A stretch of 64,000 bases of DNA. It comes from Littorina saxatilis (taxonomy: Eukaryota > Mollusca > Gastropoda > Littorinimorpha > Littorinidae). How positions within the stretch are numbered: the first letter of the stretch is position 1; each line of letters opens with the position of its first letter. The DNA is taken from positions 35,348,732-35,412,731 of the forward strand of contig NC_090246.1 of the NCBI RefSeq assembly GCF_037325665.1. The letters run 5' to 3'. A program made the translations under genes and the position numbers. The notes below the pieces were generated by a model. That model was not told where the DNA came from and did not search any database. It saw only the letters and a list, made by a program, of their open reading frames with translations. Of the stretch, positions 63,781 through 64,000 are shown piece after piece.

Positions 63781-64000
63781 CAATATGAGGCTTATATCGC
63801 GCGTATTCCGTGGGTACAGTTCTAAGCGCAGGGATTTATTTATTTATTTTTATCTTTATTTTATGCAATTTATATTGCGCACATATTCAAGGCGCAGGGA
63901 TTTATTTATGCCGTGTGAGATGGAATTTTTTTTACACAATACATCACGCAATACATCACGCATTCACATCGGCCAGCAGATCGCAGCCATTTTGGCCCAT
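63780..64000 (+). mobile_element. snail repeat family C, cut by window end
   Basis: Same landmarks as 59981-60385 up to cagatcgcagccatttt, with a doubled acaatacatcacgc. Confidence 0.8.

Overview
The window is nuclear DNA from an animal, most likely a marine caenogastropod snail such as a periwinkle-like mollusc. The genes have short exons with GT-AG introns and lie in AT-leaning, very repeat-dense sequence. tRNA-derived SINEs, MITE-like elements, long CA, CT and GT microsatellites and an expanded family of fibrinogen-related lectin genes all fit a gastropod. The species call is an inference.

Region 1 (1-13263, + strand) holds the 3' half of an unkempt (unk) homologue: nine coding exons, then a long T-rich 3' UTR ending at an AATAAA at 13258. 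The protein stops just where the RING finger of other Unkempt proteins would begin. The introns carry SINEs, two minisatellites, and a MITE packed with AGGTCA half-sites. The 3' UTR carries a SINE and a DNA transposon, both with target-site duplications.

Region 2 (13264-18440) is intergenic, with a nested MITE pair and a tandem array that contains the end of a local repeat family.

Region 3 (18440-61695) is a cluster of three paralogous genes for secreted proteins with the order PAN/apple-like domain, four-cysteine EGF-like module, fibrinogen C-terminal domain (FReD). Gene FReD-1 (18638-21431, - strand) and FReD-2 (32323 to at least 44075, - strand) point the same way. FReD-3 (48888-61695, + strand) is head-to-head with FReD-2. 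FReD-1 and FReD-3 can be read from start to stop (about 370 and 366 codons). The N-terminal end of FReD-2 is uncertain. By analogy with molluscan FREPs they are probably haemolymph or mucus recognition lectins.

The introns and spacers are crowded with mobile elements. A young, whole-looking Ty3/gypsy LTR retrotransposon with integrase ahead of reverse transcriptase (33070-39346) sits in the last intron of FReD-2. An approximately 0.8-kb unclassified repeat family (called R1 here) occurs nine times plus fragments, mostly in the long first intron of FReD-3. Two strange palindrome-rich terminal-inverted-repeat elements lie at 23711-24278 and 44712-45254. Several elements are nested in one another. 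The window closes (61696-64000) in repeats, including another R1 copy and a snail SINE-like repeat that runs off the end.
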